Assembly (NCBI RefSeq): GCF_040054535.1
Contig: NC_090779.1
Span: forward strand, 24,901,501-24,965,500
Direction of reading: 5' to 3'
Length of the DNA stretch: 64,000 nt
Source: Antennarius striatus
Taxonomy: Eukaryota; Chordata; Actinopteri; Lophiiformes; Antennariidae
A model generated the notes under the pieces. That model was not told where the DNA came from, did not search any database, and worked only from the letters and a program-made list of their open reading frames with translations. Positions 23,291 through 43,265 of this stretch are shown one piece after another. Both the position numbers and the translations under genes were made by a program. Within the stretch, counting starts at the first letter, position 1. Each line of letters opens with the position of its first letter.

Positions 23291-23805
23291 ATAATCACAT
23301 AAATCATTTTAACCCTTTAAAATAAGTTAAATCATTTTAATCTGTTCCAAAAAAAGCCCCAAACCTCCTAAATTATGAAAAAAGCAAACAATTTTTATCA
23401 ACCACTAGACATGCAGACTTTATATGTGCATAATAATTTATTTATATGTTACATAAGCAATGATACAGAATGAAAATGAACACGATTTTCGCTTGTATGT
23501 CAATCAAAAATACGGAGAGCGCCGACTCATATCTCAGATGACTCGTATCTCGAGGTTCGACTACTTAAAAGTCCAGAAACATCTGAAACCCAAAGCAGTG
23601 CTATAGGAGTCTCACGTTAGCCAGGTAGCTACATGGAGTAAATACAGGTCACATGACAGAGGTACACTTGGGGGATGAGGGGCAGATAATTACTAGACAT
23701 ACATGAGGGAATGACATAGATAGCTTTAATATCTATGGGCAGCAAACCGGAAATTAGTGCAAGTGTGTGCCCGGAGTTTTGAAGGAAGGGGTGGGGGGTT
23801 AGTGT

Positions 23806-30706
<6,901 letters not shown>

Positions 30707-32314
30707 TTTTCTTTCTGGCGTTTAAAACGTGTTAAAAAGTGTGACGTCCACGAACAGCGGGAGGGATGGAGACAACCGGAGCGCTGCGGCGCGTCTGCAG
30801 GAATGATGAGGACTGAGGGGGAGTGGCGTCAAGACGCACAGGTGGAGGCGAGAAGACCGGAAGTTTAAAGCTCCAAAATAAAAGCATTTTTGTTTTTTTT
30901 GAATTTCGCTACTGCCACCACTACTACTATTACTACTACAACTACTACAACTAACATAATAGTTACTATTAGTATTACTACTACTTCTACTACTACTACT
31001 TTTACTATTATTACTACTACAACCATTAAGTATAACTCCTTCTACCATTATTAGTATTATTATTACTTCTGCTACTGCTATTACAACTACTCTTAGTATT
31101 ACTGCTACTATGACTACTCCTTGTACTATGTTTTGCTGACTGTTGCCTTGACAGTAGTAGAAAAAGAAGGGCAGTGAGGCTGCTGCAGCAGCACGCACAC
31201 ACGTAAACATTGTTTTCAACACACGCCTTCAGATTCTTGTGAATTATTTTATAATCTGTGGATCAAGAGGAAACTGTGGTTTTACAGTAGCCGATCAATG
31301 TCCACCATTCATTTCTGCAGGAAATCCCGCGGGTCTATTCTGAGGAACTCCAGCCATCTTCAAATGGAGGGGCAATAAAAGGTGCTGCGGGGAGAAACCC
31401 GTGAGGACGACCCACAGCCAGCAGGACTTGTTTTCTTGTGTAACAGCACAGAATCCTGAACCAGTGATTTAATGAAGGTCAGGCTTTAGTGAAACCGTGA
31501 TGCCTTCAGGTACACCGGTATGATGGGGAAACTGAGCATCCTTTCAGGTTCAGAGACCTCCTATGCATCTCAACAGAACCCACTAAAAAATAATGGGACC
31601 TTGCCTGACCTGATACCGCCATGACGATACTGAATCGCAGCTCATCATCAGAGCGATAAACAGATGTTTTATAGGTTCAGTTCAGACCTTTGAACCCGCT
31701 GCTGATGACAGGAGGAATATATCAAGACTTCCTTTTACCTGGTGGAGAGATAATAAAGTTGTGCTGATTCACAAACAGACGAGAAACCCTGACGGCACAG
31801 TAAGTAAAAACCTTTCCAATAGTTTAATTCAGAAAACATATATTTATTTACATAAAACTTATATATAGATATTTACAATATAACTCACCTATCAGGGCTT
31901 CCCTTTACTTAAGAACAGGTTCTTGACAAGAACAAATAAATTAACATGAAGAATATTGATGACCTTAGATTTAAGCTTTAGGCTTGATTGTGAAATTTTT
32001 GATTAAGTTAAAAAAATAAAACATTTAACAGGAAGTTAAAAGCACAAACTGACAGATTAAATCAATCACAGTAACATTAATCAGAACATCTGTTTAGCTT
32101 TTAACCTGGTGGAGAATCCCAGCTGTAGTTCTGAATCTCTCATGATTGGAGCAAAGGTCAAAGGTTACAGCAGGAGACCTCAGAGTCTAGTGTGTGTTTG
32201 TGGGGGGGGATCTGAAAAGTTCTTGAACCGCCAATGAAAGACGGCTTTCAGACGCGCCAACAGAAGCGCGTACGACAATATGCGTCCCGCACCTGCAGGA
32301 CGTTTCTGATTGGC
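30707..32314. other. ckmt1 upstream region and ticrr 3' UTR
   Basis: No gene is seen. Next to ckmt1 is a CTA/ACT trinucleotide tract (30910-31130). The right part is the ticrr 3' UTR, with a minus-strand AATAAA (plus TTTATT) near 31845. Confidence 0.5.
30910..31130. repeat. imperfect (CTA)n/(ATT)n trinucleotide tract upstream of ckmt1
   Basis: About 220 bases built mostly of CTA, ACT and ATT triplets with CAA and TCT variants. It begins about 200 bases upstream of the ckmt1 ATG. Confidence 0.85.
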
Positions 32315-35300
32315 TCACTGAAGCAGCCGCTTCCTGCTGTAGGTCCGCCCCGCGTCGGAGCGTCTCACCGGTCGGCTGAACGGCGACAGCTCCACGCCGT
32401 CGTCCTCCATCCGCCTTCCTGGCGCCGCCTCATCTGTGAAGTGTAGAGCGACTGTTAACGTTCAGCATGCAGGAGTGTGACGGCGTGTGTGTGTGTGTGT
32501 GTGTGTGTCTGTGTTGTGTTGATTCGCCGCTCTGACTCACATGGACGAAAAGATTCTACAGGCAAACCAATTCTCCACTTTTCAACAGGTTTAGAGTTGA
32601 GTAGAGTATAACTTTATTGATACCTTAAGGAGTTTTTTTATATTATATTTCATATTAATACAATTTTTATATTGATATTTTTTTTCATATCAATTTATTT
32701 ATATTTTCTATACATTTTTAGATTAATTTTTACATCAGATTAATTCGTTTAATTTTTTATAACACATTCTAAACGCGCTCCTCACCGTTGAACTTCCTCT
32801 TGCCAGCAGAACCCGGTTTGCCCTGGAACAACAACGGAGAACGAGTGAGGGCCAGGATCCCGCTCGCCGTCACCAGCTTCCTCATGTTGGAGCTGGGGGG
32901 GGTTGCCACTGGTGACAAAATTCCAGTTTTATTCTTTAACGCCATGAATTTAGTTGAAGAAAAAATACATACCTGCTTTTAACAATCAATGATAAATAAC
33001 TTTAAATGTGGTATTATATTCAAGTCTGAGCTTCATGCGCTCTTAACCCTTTCTTTAATGGAAAACACACGACTTATTTTTCCATTATTTTATTTTTTTT
33101 AAATAATGCCAGATGCCATTCAGAAAGTCAAATCTCTTTTCCGTAAATATTGTAAGTTTAGTCCAAGTTTTTACTTTTCAATATTACCAAAACAGGTCAT
33201 CTGTGTGAAAGGAACGTTCACTGCAAAAACATAGTTAGACTAACAGGCCATACAGAATGGGGCTTTCTTATTTATGATAATAATAATAATAATAATAATG
33301 TTATTTTATTTCATCTGATTTTAAAATTTCTATAACTTAATTTAAAAAATTCATGCAACACAATCCATCTGATTCCATCACCAGCAGCTTACGTGACTTG
33401 ACGTCTCCTCCGGTTGCCGGGGTGATTTCTCCCTCCGCCGCTCGCGTCTCGTCTTCCTGGGCCGGCCCCTCCATCCAGTAGAAATCCTCCAAGGGGGGGA
33501 GTGGCGAGGCGTCTGCTGACGCCGACACGTCAGCGTCTGGATCCTCGTCCTGCAGCCGACTCACCCCCAGCTCGGCTTCCTCCAGCAGCTCCACCAGCAG
33601 CGCCTCGGCCCGGGGGCCGCGCTCCTTCCCCGGGGCCACGCCTGTCTGGGGCCTCCTCCGGCGAGGCCAGCTGCTGAAGTTATCGGGCGTGCCCCTCCCC
33701 ACGCTCTGAGGCGACGGGCTCAGGGGAATGGTGTCGGCTGTGGCGCGCGTGGGGGTGTAGGACTGGCAGATGTATGTCTGGACGCCCCCCCCTTTCCCGG
33801 GCGTGCTCTTGGCGGGGGTGGCGTGAGCGCAGACCGACGGGGAGACGCACCCGGGGTCTCTGTGTTTCGGAAACAGAACCACAGAGCTCTCCGGCGGTGG
33901 GGACTTCACACACACTAGGGGGCTCCCCTCCCCTGCGTTCATGGAGTCTGTGCGTTTGATTTTCATCTTGGGGAGTCCCGACGTCTGCATTTCCATTTCC
34001 ACCTCGTACGTCGAACCCTCGTCCTTCTGCAGAGGAAGCCTCGCCGGGCCTCTGGGGCTAGAAAACCGAGGGGGGTCACTCCCGTACCCCAGACGGGCCG
34101 CAGCCTCCCTCTGCTGGCGGTCCGGGGTTTGGCGGAAGCTGTAACTCCGCCCGGGCGTCGTCTGCGGTTTGAAGGAAGCGTCGCTCTGGGGAGGCTTCCG
34201 CAAAAAGCTGATGTTCATCTTCAGAGCGCCGCTGAACTGCGTCCTCACCACCGCCGCCTCCACGATGTCCAGGCTGTCGTCGGTGGACGCAGACGCAGAC
34301 GCAGACAGGAAGGAGTCCGGCTGCTGAGGATCCGTCTGCGAGCTCGAGTCCAGTTCAGACGCTTGGGAAGACTCGGTATCCGCGTCTCCTCTGGGGGGTG
34401 ACGAGTTTGTTTCCACACGATCAGACCCGTCAGCAGCTCCTGTGTTCAGTCTGAAGGTGACCTTCTCAGCCGACTGCGACCTTAAACCACGTCTGGTGGC
34501 CCCCCCATACTGATCAGACCTCCTCCCCAGCGGAAACTTGGGTGAAACATCAGTTTCTCTCTCTGGTGTAAACGCTGCTCCGCGTGGGGACGAGGCATCT
34601 GACCTTTGACCTGGAGTCCTTCCAGAACGAGTCGCCATCGGGTGGGGGGGGCTCGGCGTCCTGCTCCTGGGGTGGGGTCGGGGCGACGGGTGACTTTTGT
34701 TCGGTGGAGGAAGTCCTTCCAACGGATGAACAGTTTCAGTATTTTGGGCCGTTTCCGTCCTGATGACACCTTGGTCAGAGGACCCCCCAGTTGTTTCAGG
34801 GGTCATAATGAGACTATTTACTGCCCCCCTTCCTGGACCTTCTCTACAAATCTTCTGGGGGGTCTTGAAGACGTCCCTTTTCGCCGGACTGCAGAGAGAA
34901 CCGATCGTTTGTCTCGGAGACGTGCGAGACGCAACACGAGGGGACGACGGCACCTTGAACGTGTTTCTACCCAACCGACACCCCCGAGGGGACGGAGACC
35001 ACGAGACGCTCTTCCTGGGCGTCGTGGAAACGGGGCTGTTCATGAGTTGTGCTTCAGAGGAGGGACCCTGGACGGGGGTCTTCACTGGAGTCTTCAGGAT
35101 CCCCCTCAGGGGGGTCCTCACCGGGCTTTGCTGCGCCGGCGTCTCCCCCAGACGAGTCCTTCTCACCGGGGATCTGAAAGGACTCCCTCTAAGAGTCATA
35201 GCGCGTTCCTGAGAGCCGCCCGCTACAGGACTCTCTGAAACACACGTCCTAGATGGGGGCGTGCTTTTAGGGGTCCTGGGGGTTCGAGGAGATGATCCAC

Positions 35301-38300
35301 GGACGGTGATCCCACGTCTGCTGGGAGATTTTTCCGGCGTTTTATTTGGACTCTGGAACAAACAAACAAAAACTGCTGCAGATCCAGTGGTAGAGGAAGA
35401 CAACGCATCAGATGCAGCTCATTATGGGATAGAAAACTCACCTCGAAGACGCTGGACTCCGTCCACAGACGGGATCTGGAAGCTCTGGTGGCATCGGATC
35501 GCTCAGAGGTACGACTGGGGGAAACCGCGGCCCCAAAAAGGAGACGCATGGGGGAGCGGACGCCCCTCACCCTCAGCCCGCCCGCCCCTGACAGCTGGGA
35601 CGAGGACAGCGCCCTCTGCAGGTTGCGTGAGCGAGGCTGAGAGCTTGAATAAAAGGTGTGTCTCCTGGCAAGCTTCTTTAGTCGTGGGCTCCTCCTAAGG
35701 TCTGCTGCAGCCCCCCCCACACCAAAATAAAATTAAACAGGAAACCATAAAAACAATGTTTTTCAAATATATATAATATTTCAAAGACACACATGTAGAA
35801 ATGTGTATTAATGGTGGTAACAGTACCTTCTGCAGGTTTGACCGGCGACTCTTCAACAACACACTCCTCGTTTGGGACGGACCTCCTGAAAATAATAATA
35901 AAATTATTAAAAAAGACGATTCTGGGGTCACCCAAACAGAAACACGGGGAGCTGCGGAGCTCCTTCAACTCCTCCATCAAACAAACAAACCTTCCCATCT
36001 TCTGCCGGTGCAGCAGGCGGTTGGACACCTGCTTGTGAAGAGGCGTTTCACACACTTTCTTTGTCAGGAGTTTGTGCCTCTCTGGAAAAAAAAAAAAAAT
36101 CCTTTGAGATGAACTGAAACACAAGTTAAATCCTCTGAACTTCCTGTTAATCTGAAGGGAATATCTGAAACATAAAGCAACATGTTTTTTGTTTTATTTT
36201 CTCTCCGCTGCAGATTAAAGCCTGAGTTTTCTCCTGGGGTAGTTTGGAGGTGGTTTTACCCTCAGACTCCAGATCTCTCCTGCGTTTCAATCCGTCCACA
36301 GCGGACACAGACTTGCTCCTCTGCAGCTTGGCCTTCTTTGACGGGGAGACGTTCTCGTGGCTGAACAAGTTTCTCCTGACCTTCGTCACCTCTGAGGAAC
36401 AATTAGAACACGGATCGTTTTTAGCACCTTAACATCAACATTGCGACAATTCCTTTAGCTTCACAACCAATTCTAAAGTGTCAGAGGTGAGCCTGCGGTT
36501 GAAATCAGTCGGCGTTGGAAACCTTCGCCGGACGGCAGTAATTTTTTTCTACCAATCGTTCAAATGTTCGTCATGAGAGGAAAACGTGGTTACGTTTGGA
36601 TATAATTATGATCTGAGTTGAAACAAACGACACACTGCGTGTGAACACACCTTGAGCTTCCTGTTTCTGTGGTTCTGTGACAGATTTGTTCAAAGGGGCG
36701 CCGACCTTTGACCTGGACTGGAAAAACACAACAAAGCAGGAAAAACTGTGTCGGATCAGCTGAACTGATGATGATGCTTCACAGAATAAAGTTATTTAGA
36801 GGGAATCTCACGGCTCTGGTCGTCTTTCTGGGCATCTCTATTTGACGGAGACTCTGTGACTCAGCGAGGCTGCGATGACGAGTCAGCATCCCAGGCCTGG
36901 AGAGACGGGAGAAATAAAAACCTAAAAATCTCCACTGACTGATTCAATTTCACTGATGATCAAAGATCCCAAAGGTGTTCAGTCAGATGTTCCTCATTCA
37001 AACCCCCTCACCTCCTCCTGCTGGCGGAGCGGTTCCTCAGGTCCTTTAGGCCGTCTCCCCCGTCCGACACCAGGCTGCAAGTGGACAGCACAGGTGAGGA
37101 GGAGGAGGGGGGGACGCTGTCCCTGGCCTCCGACTCGTCGCTGTAGAAGTCGGCGGGCAGGACGGCCAGCAGCGCGTCGGGCAGCTGGGTGCCCAGACTG
37201 TGGTAGACGTCCGCCAGGATTCTGGGGATGGGGGCCAAGAACCTGAGGTGGGAACAGGTGGAGACAGGAAGGTAAAGATTTTATCAGCGAGACGACGTCA
37301 GAAAACGTTTCCTGGCTCCGGCTCTCACCCATTGAGGATCTCCTCTTGAAGGAAATGTGCGAGGAAACCAGGGTCTTTGGTCAGAGAGATGATTCTGAGC
37401 ATTTCAGCCACCTGAGGGACGAGAAGGGGGGAGAGGTTAGACGTCGGACACGTTGGCTGATCGGTGCTGAGGAGGAGGATCTCACCTCCTCTGTCATCTG
37501 CTCCACGTCCAGCCCTTCAGGATGTCTGCACAGCTCCAGCCTCAGCAGCGCCTGCAGCTGACACCTGGAGGAGACAACCAGCGTTACCGACGCGACCCCA
37601 GCCAGCCGGCGCCAAGGCCGCTTCACGAGAAGATCGTCACCGTTTACCGGTCGGAGGGGAAAGCTGACAAAACTCACTCTCTGACTTTGCTGTCCACGTC
37701 GTCGGACGCGCCGTACAGCTGCCGGATCGACCTGCTGCTCTTGAGGAGGTGCTGCTGGGCGAACAGGGAGGTCCTCACCTGAGAAGGAAACGACAGACAG
37801 ACAAATTAATCACAGACTACCAACCGGAAAAAGACAAACAGTCCGTTTGCGACTCGGATCCGTTCGCATCCGCTCCGTCTCTCACCTCCAGATCCGATCC
37901 TGCCGTGAGGAAACTTTTGACAGCCGACAGGAGCTGCTGGACGTCGGGGAGGACGGACGAGTGTCTCCCCACCACCGTCTTCTCGTAGCTGGACCTCAGG
38001 TGGGTCAGCAGCTCCGCCTCGCTGGTGAAATCTGGACACATGTGACTTCATCTGTTACTAACAAGGTAGTATATAAAACTATTTTATAAAACTATATAGT
38101 TGTTTTACTTACTGAAGGTTTTGAGCGCCTCTGATTTGCGCCTGTCGCTGGCCCGTTTCCCCTCCCTCTTGTCTCGCCCTTTGCCCCCCACCAGTGGGGG
38201 ATCAGCGTCGCTCTGGTTCTTCTGGGCTTTGGCGTTCAGCCGAGCGACGTTCAACATCTGCAGGGAGCGGCTCATGGTTTTAATCTTTTGTTTCACGGGG

Positions 38301-40910
38301 GTGCGCTGGGCTCCGCCTGCAGAACGAGGACAGCAAACGAGAACAAAAGTCAGAAATGTTATTTTCTTTCATTTTCACTTTCTTACAAATCAAAAGAAAA
38401 ACTGTACCTGAATTTTTACATGTTTTCATTAAAAACTGAAAAAATCTCAATATTCTAAATGTAATCATTCGTTTCTACAAATCTCTCAAGCGCCACAGAA
38501 ACACTAGAAGAAGCCAGACGATGCTTCCTTACGTTTTTTGACCGTCTTATCTTCACCGTGGGACGTTTGATACAACTCAGCCAGACCCCCGATCAGCTCC
38601 TGCTGAAGGGCGACCTGCTCGTCTTCCTCTGAAGGCTCCGGCGCTGCATGAAGTAATCTGAGAACAACAGAAAACACCGGGATCACACAAAGCATTCTAT
38701 ACCAACACAGAGTTTTCAGTATTTTTCTAATTCTGGCACCAAAAGCTCTAAACATTTCGTTTCCATAGTTACCTCATTGACTCCATGAGGTGGGAACTGA
38801 CTCCCGCCTGGTCGGACTGAGGGAACCAGCTCTCCAACGCACCTTTGGCCAGTGGGCAACGGCTGACTTCCTGCTGAGCCCACTCAGGAACTTCATGACG
38901 TTTTGGCTGATCTGGTCAATGAATCAATTAATCAATCAGATTCACTATTGACACAGTTGAATAACCTAGTATAAGACTGTCGGCATTAATCAGATATGTC
39001 TGTTCCAGACGTTCCAATGACAGAACAATGATGTTCTACGGTTGAGATCTCTCACTTTCTTCCAGAAATCAACATTAAAGCTGCACTGCCTCTAATATTT
39101 ACTATATTTATATATTTACCATCGATATGGTCGCCATCCTCCTCCATCATGTCATACACGACCCCCAGAACACTGCTGACAACATCTGGTAGGTCAGCAG
39201 AGTTTTCCGCCGTGGCGGGGCCGATGGTTTCAGCGATCAGGCGCTCGTGGTCACGCTGGGCGATTCCAGGCTGGAGGACGGTGAGCAGCGCTGTGGAGTG
39301 TGACAGGGGGGAGAGAACAGCGGTACACACCAGGCCGCTGTCATCCACCTCAGACAGCTGGATGAACGAGACAAAGACAGGAACAAGGTGAATCTGCGTC
39401 GTCTATGATGGAACACGAGCATCACTTCTTCTCTCCATCAACAGAGACGCACGACGGACACCCCAGGACTCAGGCTTACAGCTGTACTGTATGACTGATG
39501 AACACTGAAGCCTCACCATGTGCAGAGCGTGAGCAGACAGTTCCATCAGGAGATGTTGGAAGACGCCGTCGCCATCGGAGCTCTGCAGCACCCACGTCTC
39601 TGTTGGGGTTTGTATGAGGGACGACGCGTCCCACCCCTGCAGAACTCCTTTCACACACACACGCACCGACTCCGGGAGAAGCTTCTGCCTGAGTGACACC
39701 GGCTGCAGCGTGATGTCACAGCTCTGGGTCGTATCACCTGGATGGGTGAAGAATGACATCACACATAAATAAAAATTCCGTTCTAATGTTTCACTGTCGT
39801 TTCTCAGCAATTCCAATGATGCATTGAGTTTATTTTGTTATAGCACACATGAATCATGATTGCAGCTCAGAAATATCATAACAGGTCTAACAGATGACGA
39901 TTACAGTTCATTTTAATTTTTACAAACCTTGCTGCCACTGCAGAACACCCCCCAGGACAGGAAAAGCAAGGCGGTAGAGCGTTTCAGAGGACAGCAGGTA
40001 TCCAATGCTGGACTGGAAAGCAAAGCCGTGGTGTGTGGAGCAGAGATTTTGCAGGGCGACGCCGGGGATCACCCTGCCGCCCATCTGACCTATGACCTGC
40101 GACAGCTTCTCAAAGCCCAGGTGATCCTCGCTGTTCATGATCTGCAATAGGGAAAAATATATTTATTCCATCACATCCGATTACTGATGTTTGCTCTCGT
40201 TGATGTGTAATAACGACAGACTAGTTTATTCTCACCTGGACGTGTGATTTACTATCAATCCAGTGCAGCTCGACCCGTCGATGGACCATCAGCTCACGAA
40301 GGCACCTGGATATCAGGTGTTCTGTCACGTCTGGAGGCAGCTCACGGTTTCCGAAAGACAAATAATCCACGAGTTGTTTTCTGGACCGTGGAAACTCCGA
40401 CACAACAAACACCAGATTCCTCCCGTTGCTGGAAAAATCCTCCTCCTGTGAGATACTAATGGTTCTTCCTCGGTTTGTCTTTCTGGGCCGCAGGGACAGC
40501 TTGGTAGGAGAGGAGATGTCTGGTCTGTCCCACTGGAAGTCCAAAAGGGCTTCTTTGAGGGCGTTTTGAACAGACACAGATATACTGGACGTGTGGTCCT
40601 GCTGAGAAAGCCTCTGATTGTCCTTCTGGAGAAACCTGGCTTCAAATTCTGCTTCAAAGTCCTCAAAGGGCTTCTGTCTGAGCTCCTTGAAGTCCGATCC
40701 TCTCGACATGATCCTGGAGTTACGTCCAGACAGGCTGCGGAAGAACTTATAACCCCAGCGCACTTTGTCGAATCCATACCGGCAACTGAAATGCAGCAGA
40801 ATTTGTAATATTCCTCGTTTTATCAAATGTTTCCTGACGTCCAGGTTCTCCTCTGGTTGGTGATCTCCGACATCCACGTCAACGACAAACACCAGGTTGT
40901 GTGAGGCCAT
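32315..40910 (-). CDS. ticrr: ticrr (treslin), TopBP1-interacting replication initiation factor
   Basis: Twenty-one coding exons on the minus strand: 40236-40910, 39928-40141, 39517-39737, 39120-39357, 38773-38911, 38533-38657, 38113-38316, 37886-38031, 37678-37778, 37486-37564, 37329-37411, 37012-37242, 36812-36896, 36651-36717, 36260-36391, 35991-36081, 35827-35885, 35442-35701, 33393-35352, 32786-32908 and 32315-32433. From [13 protein letters not shown] this is 1783 residues (human 1910); in-frame Mets at 40955 and 41000 could extend it. The N-terminal half has [16 protein letters not shown] and the central [19 protein letters not shown] core. CETPLHKQ and VEESPVKP match human CDK sites T969 and S1001, which bind TopBP1. 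The 1960-base exon is rich in SP/TP, and the last exon gives SPFSRPVRR and RTYSRKRLL. Treslin with MTBP loads CDC45 at origins in S phase. An inverted repeat copy lies in the intron after the large exon. Confidence 0.96.
33071..33213 (-). repeat. dispersed 145-bp repeat, copy in ticrr intron
   Basis: In reverse complement it matches 41664-41808, sharing CTTTCACACAGATGACCTG, TTTTGGT, GAATGGCATCTGGCATTATT and TAATGGAAAAATAAGTC in the same order. Confidence 0.85.
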
Positions 40911-41548
40911 CCCGGCACCAGCGAAGTCCTCCAAACACTTACACCCCGAAGCCATCGTACGGGTCCGCTTTTTAAAGTCCACAGTCATTGATCTAATCAA
41001 TCATCGTTGATCTAATCAATCGCCATTGATCTAATCAATCCCTCACGGGGTCGTGACGCCATGCCAGGAAGAAAAACATCAAGCTAACGTCAGGCTAACG
41101 CTAGCTTGTCACAGTAGCGGCTAAAGTTTATCTACTCACAAATCGTTCCGGTTGATGTTGTGACATTAATTAAACAGTCGCGGATGATTTAAAACTATTC
41201 CACTATGGTGGAAATGAGATAATTGGTTAGTATTCATACTATCTGAAAGTTTAATATAACTTTTTTTTTAAAATAACCTGACATTTGCTATGACGCCATT
41301 TTCTGCTTGACCGTTCGCGCTCCTTGAATGAGAGCCCGCCCCTTCGCTGTGATTGGTTACCTTGTCGGAAATAATATCACGATTGGTCCGATTAGTCAAG
41401 AGTCTAATGGTAACACCTCATTGAACGACTGCACTGTCTATCAAAAACTTTAAACTTTGTAACGGTACTGTCATGACCGTAATGTATTTAGGGGGTGATT
41501 TAAAAAAAAAAACTATAATAAAATAAAATAAATGTATACATAAAATTA

Positions 41549-41549
<1 letters not shown>

Positions 41550-41602
<53 letters not shown>
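41550..41602. repeat. (ATT)n microsatellite
   Basis: About 17 ATT triplets upstream of ticrr. Confidence 0.95.
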
Positions 41603-41663
41603 CAACATCATCATTATTATATAAAATAAGAAGTAAGGAATGACGAACATACTTTCCTACATG

Positions 41664-41808
41664 CTCCTTTCACACAGATGACCTGTTTTGGTGAAAATGA
41701 AAAATAAAAACATGAACAAATGTTAGACAGGGTCTTCATGGCAGAGGGACTTTTTGAATGGCATCTGGCATTATTTCGGAAAAAAAAAATTTAATGGAAA
41801 AATAAGTC
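41664..41808 (+). repeat. dispersed 145-bp repeat, copy upstream of ticrr
   Basis: Partner of 33071-33213 in opposite orientation. The small open frame across it is part of the repeat and not a gene. Confidence 0.85.
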
Positions 41809-43164
41809 AAGCGTTTTGTTTCAACTGTGTTTCAAAGAAAGACATAATAAATATTGGACAAATTACTCAATCCTTCTGGTGTGCCAAATACAACAGTGGG
41901 AATGATAAGCCTGGCATCCTCAGCTATCCTTTGCCTCATGGCCTAAAATGGAAAATCCCACATTCGGAGTAATGTTGCTCTTTATTCTGGGAGGTTTTCT
42001 GACGGTTTCCCACAAGTTAGGACTCACTGAGTGGATCTGGACACCAAAAACAAATGCACGCAAACATTAACAGTGTCAAGAGCGTGTTCTACCATTACAT
42101 TCTAATATTGTTCTCTATCAGATCACATGCATAACGAATGACTGAATCTATTTGATTTTGAGTTTTCCAGCCAAGATTAAATTGACATATTTAGCAATGT
42201 TTATTCCTCCAAATGTGTTGCTAAATGAAGTCACACCACTTTGTAGTTTTGTTACCATAAATTTCTCATAATTACATCAGAACAGGAATTTCTGTCACTG
42301 TCTTCATCAGGAACTTGTTCAAAGTACTTGAAATAAACGATGATATGAGGGCCAACTTCTTATTTTCTCTGGTCTTTTTCTAGTGCTGGATGACAAACCA
42401 CAAAAGAGAAAAGACTCGAGGAGTAGAACACATGAAGGACTACTATGTAGGTCAGCTCCTGTTTTGCATCTTAACCACCTCTTTTCTGCAGCAGCAGGGG
42501 GAGACGACGAGCTTAAAAAAAAACCCTTTGAAATAAAGAGAGATGAGAGATTCTTTTAGAACCCGTCCTACCAGACAAGTCCCGAGGCTCCACACCAGGA
42601 TGTAGGTCAGTGATGCTTTCAGGAACATGCTGTTGCAAAGATTAAATTCACATTTGAATGGAGAAGTACTCACCTTGAGATAACCAAACACTGTGGGTTA
42701 TCTTTTCAAGGGGTTAAAGTTCATGTGTGGCACAATAGGAGTGAGATGATTAGAGTAAACTTTGCCCGGGGATAAAAACAAAAACAGACAAGTGTCCTAA
42801 TTTAACGGTTTAGATTGTTCCTGTGTTTACAAGGCGATTGATCAACCAGTCGCTGAGATCATCGACCTGGCGTTAAATGGCTGATCATCTCAATCGGGGG
42901 TTGATTTGACCTCTGAGGCAGAAACAGAACCAACGGCGTGGCGCCGACAGGCTGCGCCTTGTGTTTTCTTCATGTGGAGAGCGGAATCAATCGAGGAGAT
43001 GGTTTGAAGAACGAAATCTTGTTCCAAACCAGTTTTTTATAGTTTCTACGGTCTGCTATATATTTATTACCTCATTGCACATAGAAGTTTATATTGAACA
43101 TATATTTATTGTGTATTTTAGTGTTAGTGTTCGTTTTCTGTGTATTTGAATCTTGTTTTTGCTT

Positions 43165-43265
43165 TTAGCACTCTGCATTTCCTGTCTTTTGCACCAATAC
43201 TGCTGCTCTACGTGTATGCCTTCAATTGTCCCTTGGGAACAAATAAAGTTTTCTGAATTCAATTC
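43165..43265 (+). mobile_element. LINE 3' tail (Rex1/L2-like)
   Basis: Plus-strand tail with GCACTCTGCATTTCCTGTC, TTGTCCCTTGGGAACAA and ATAAAGTTTTCTGAATTC. It is the sense-strand relative of the tails at 4926 and 23168 and probably extends left to about 42990. Confidence 0.65.

Noticed and set aside
33774-35238. Long open frames on the plus strand, up to 210 codons
   Set aside because: They are antisense to the GC-rich large exon of ticrr, which has clear homology on the minus strand.
42451-42691. A 79-codon minus-strand frame with hydrophobic stretches
   Set aside because: No family match, no splice context, and AT-rich composition like its surroundings.
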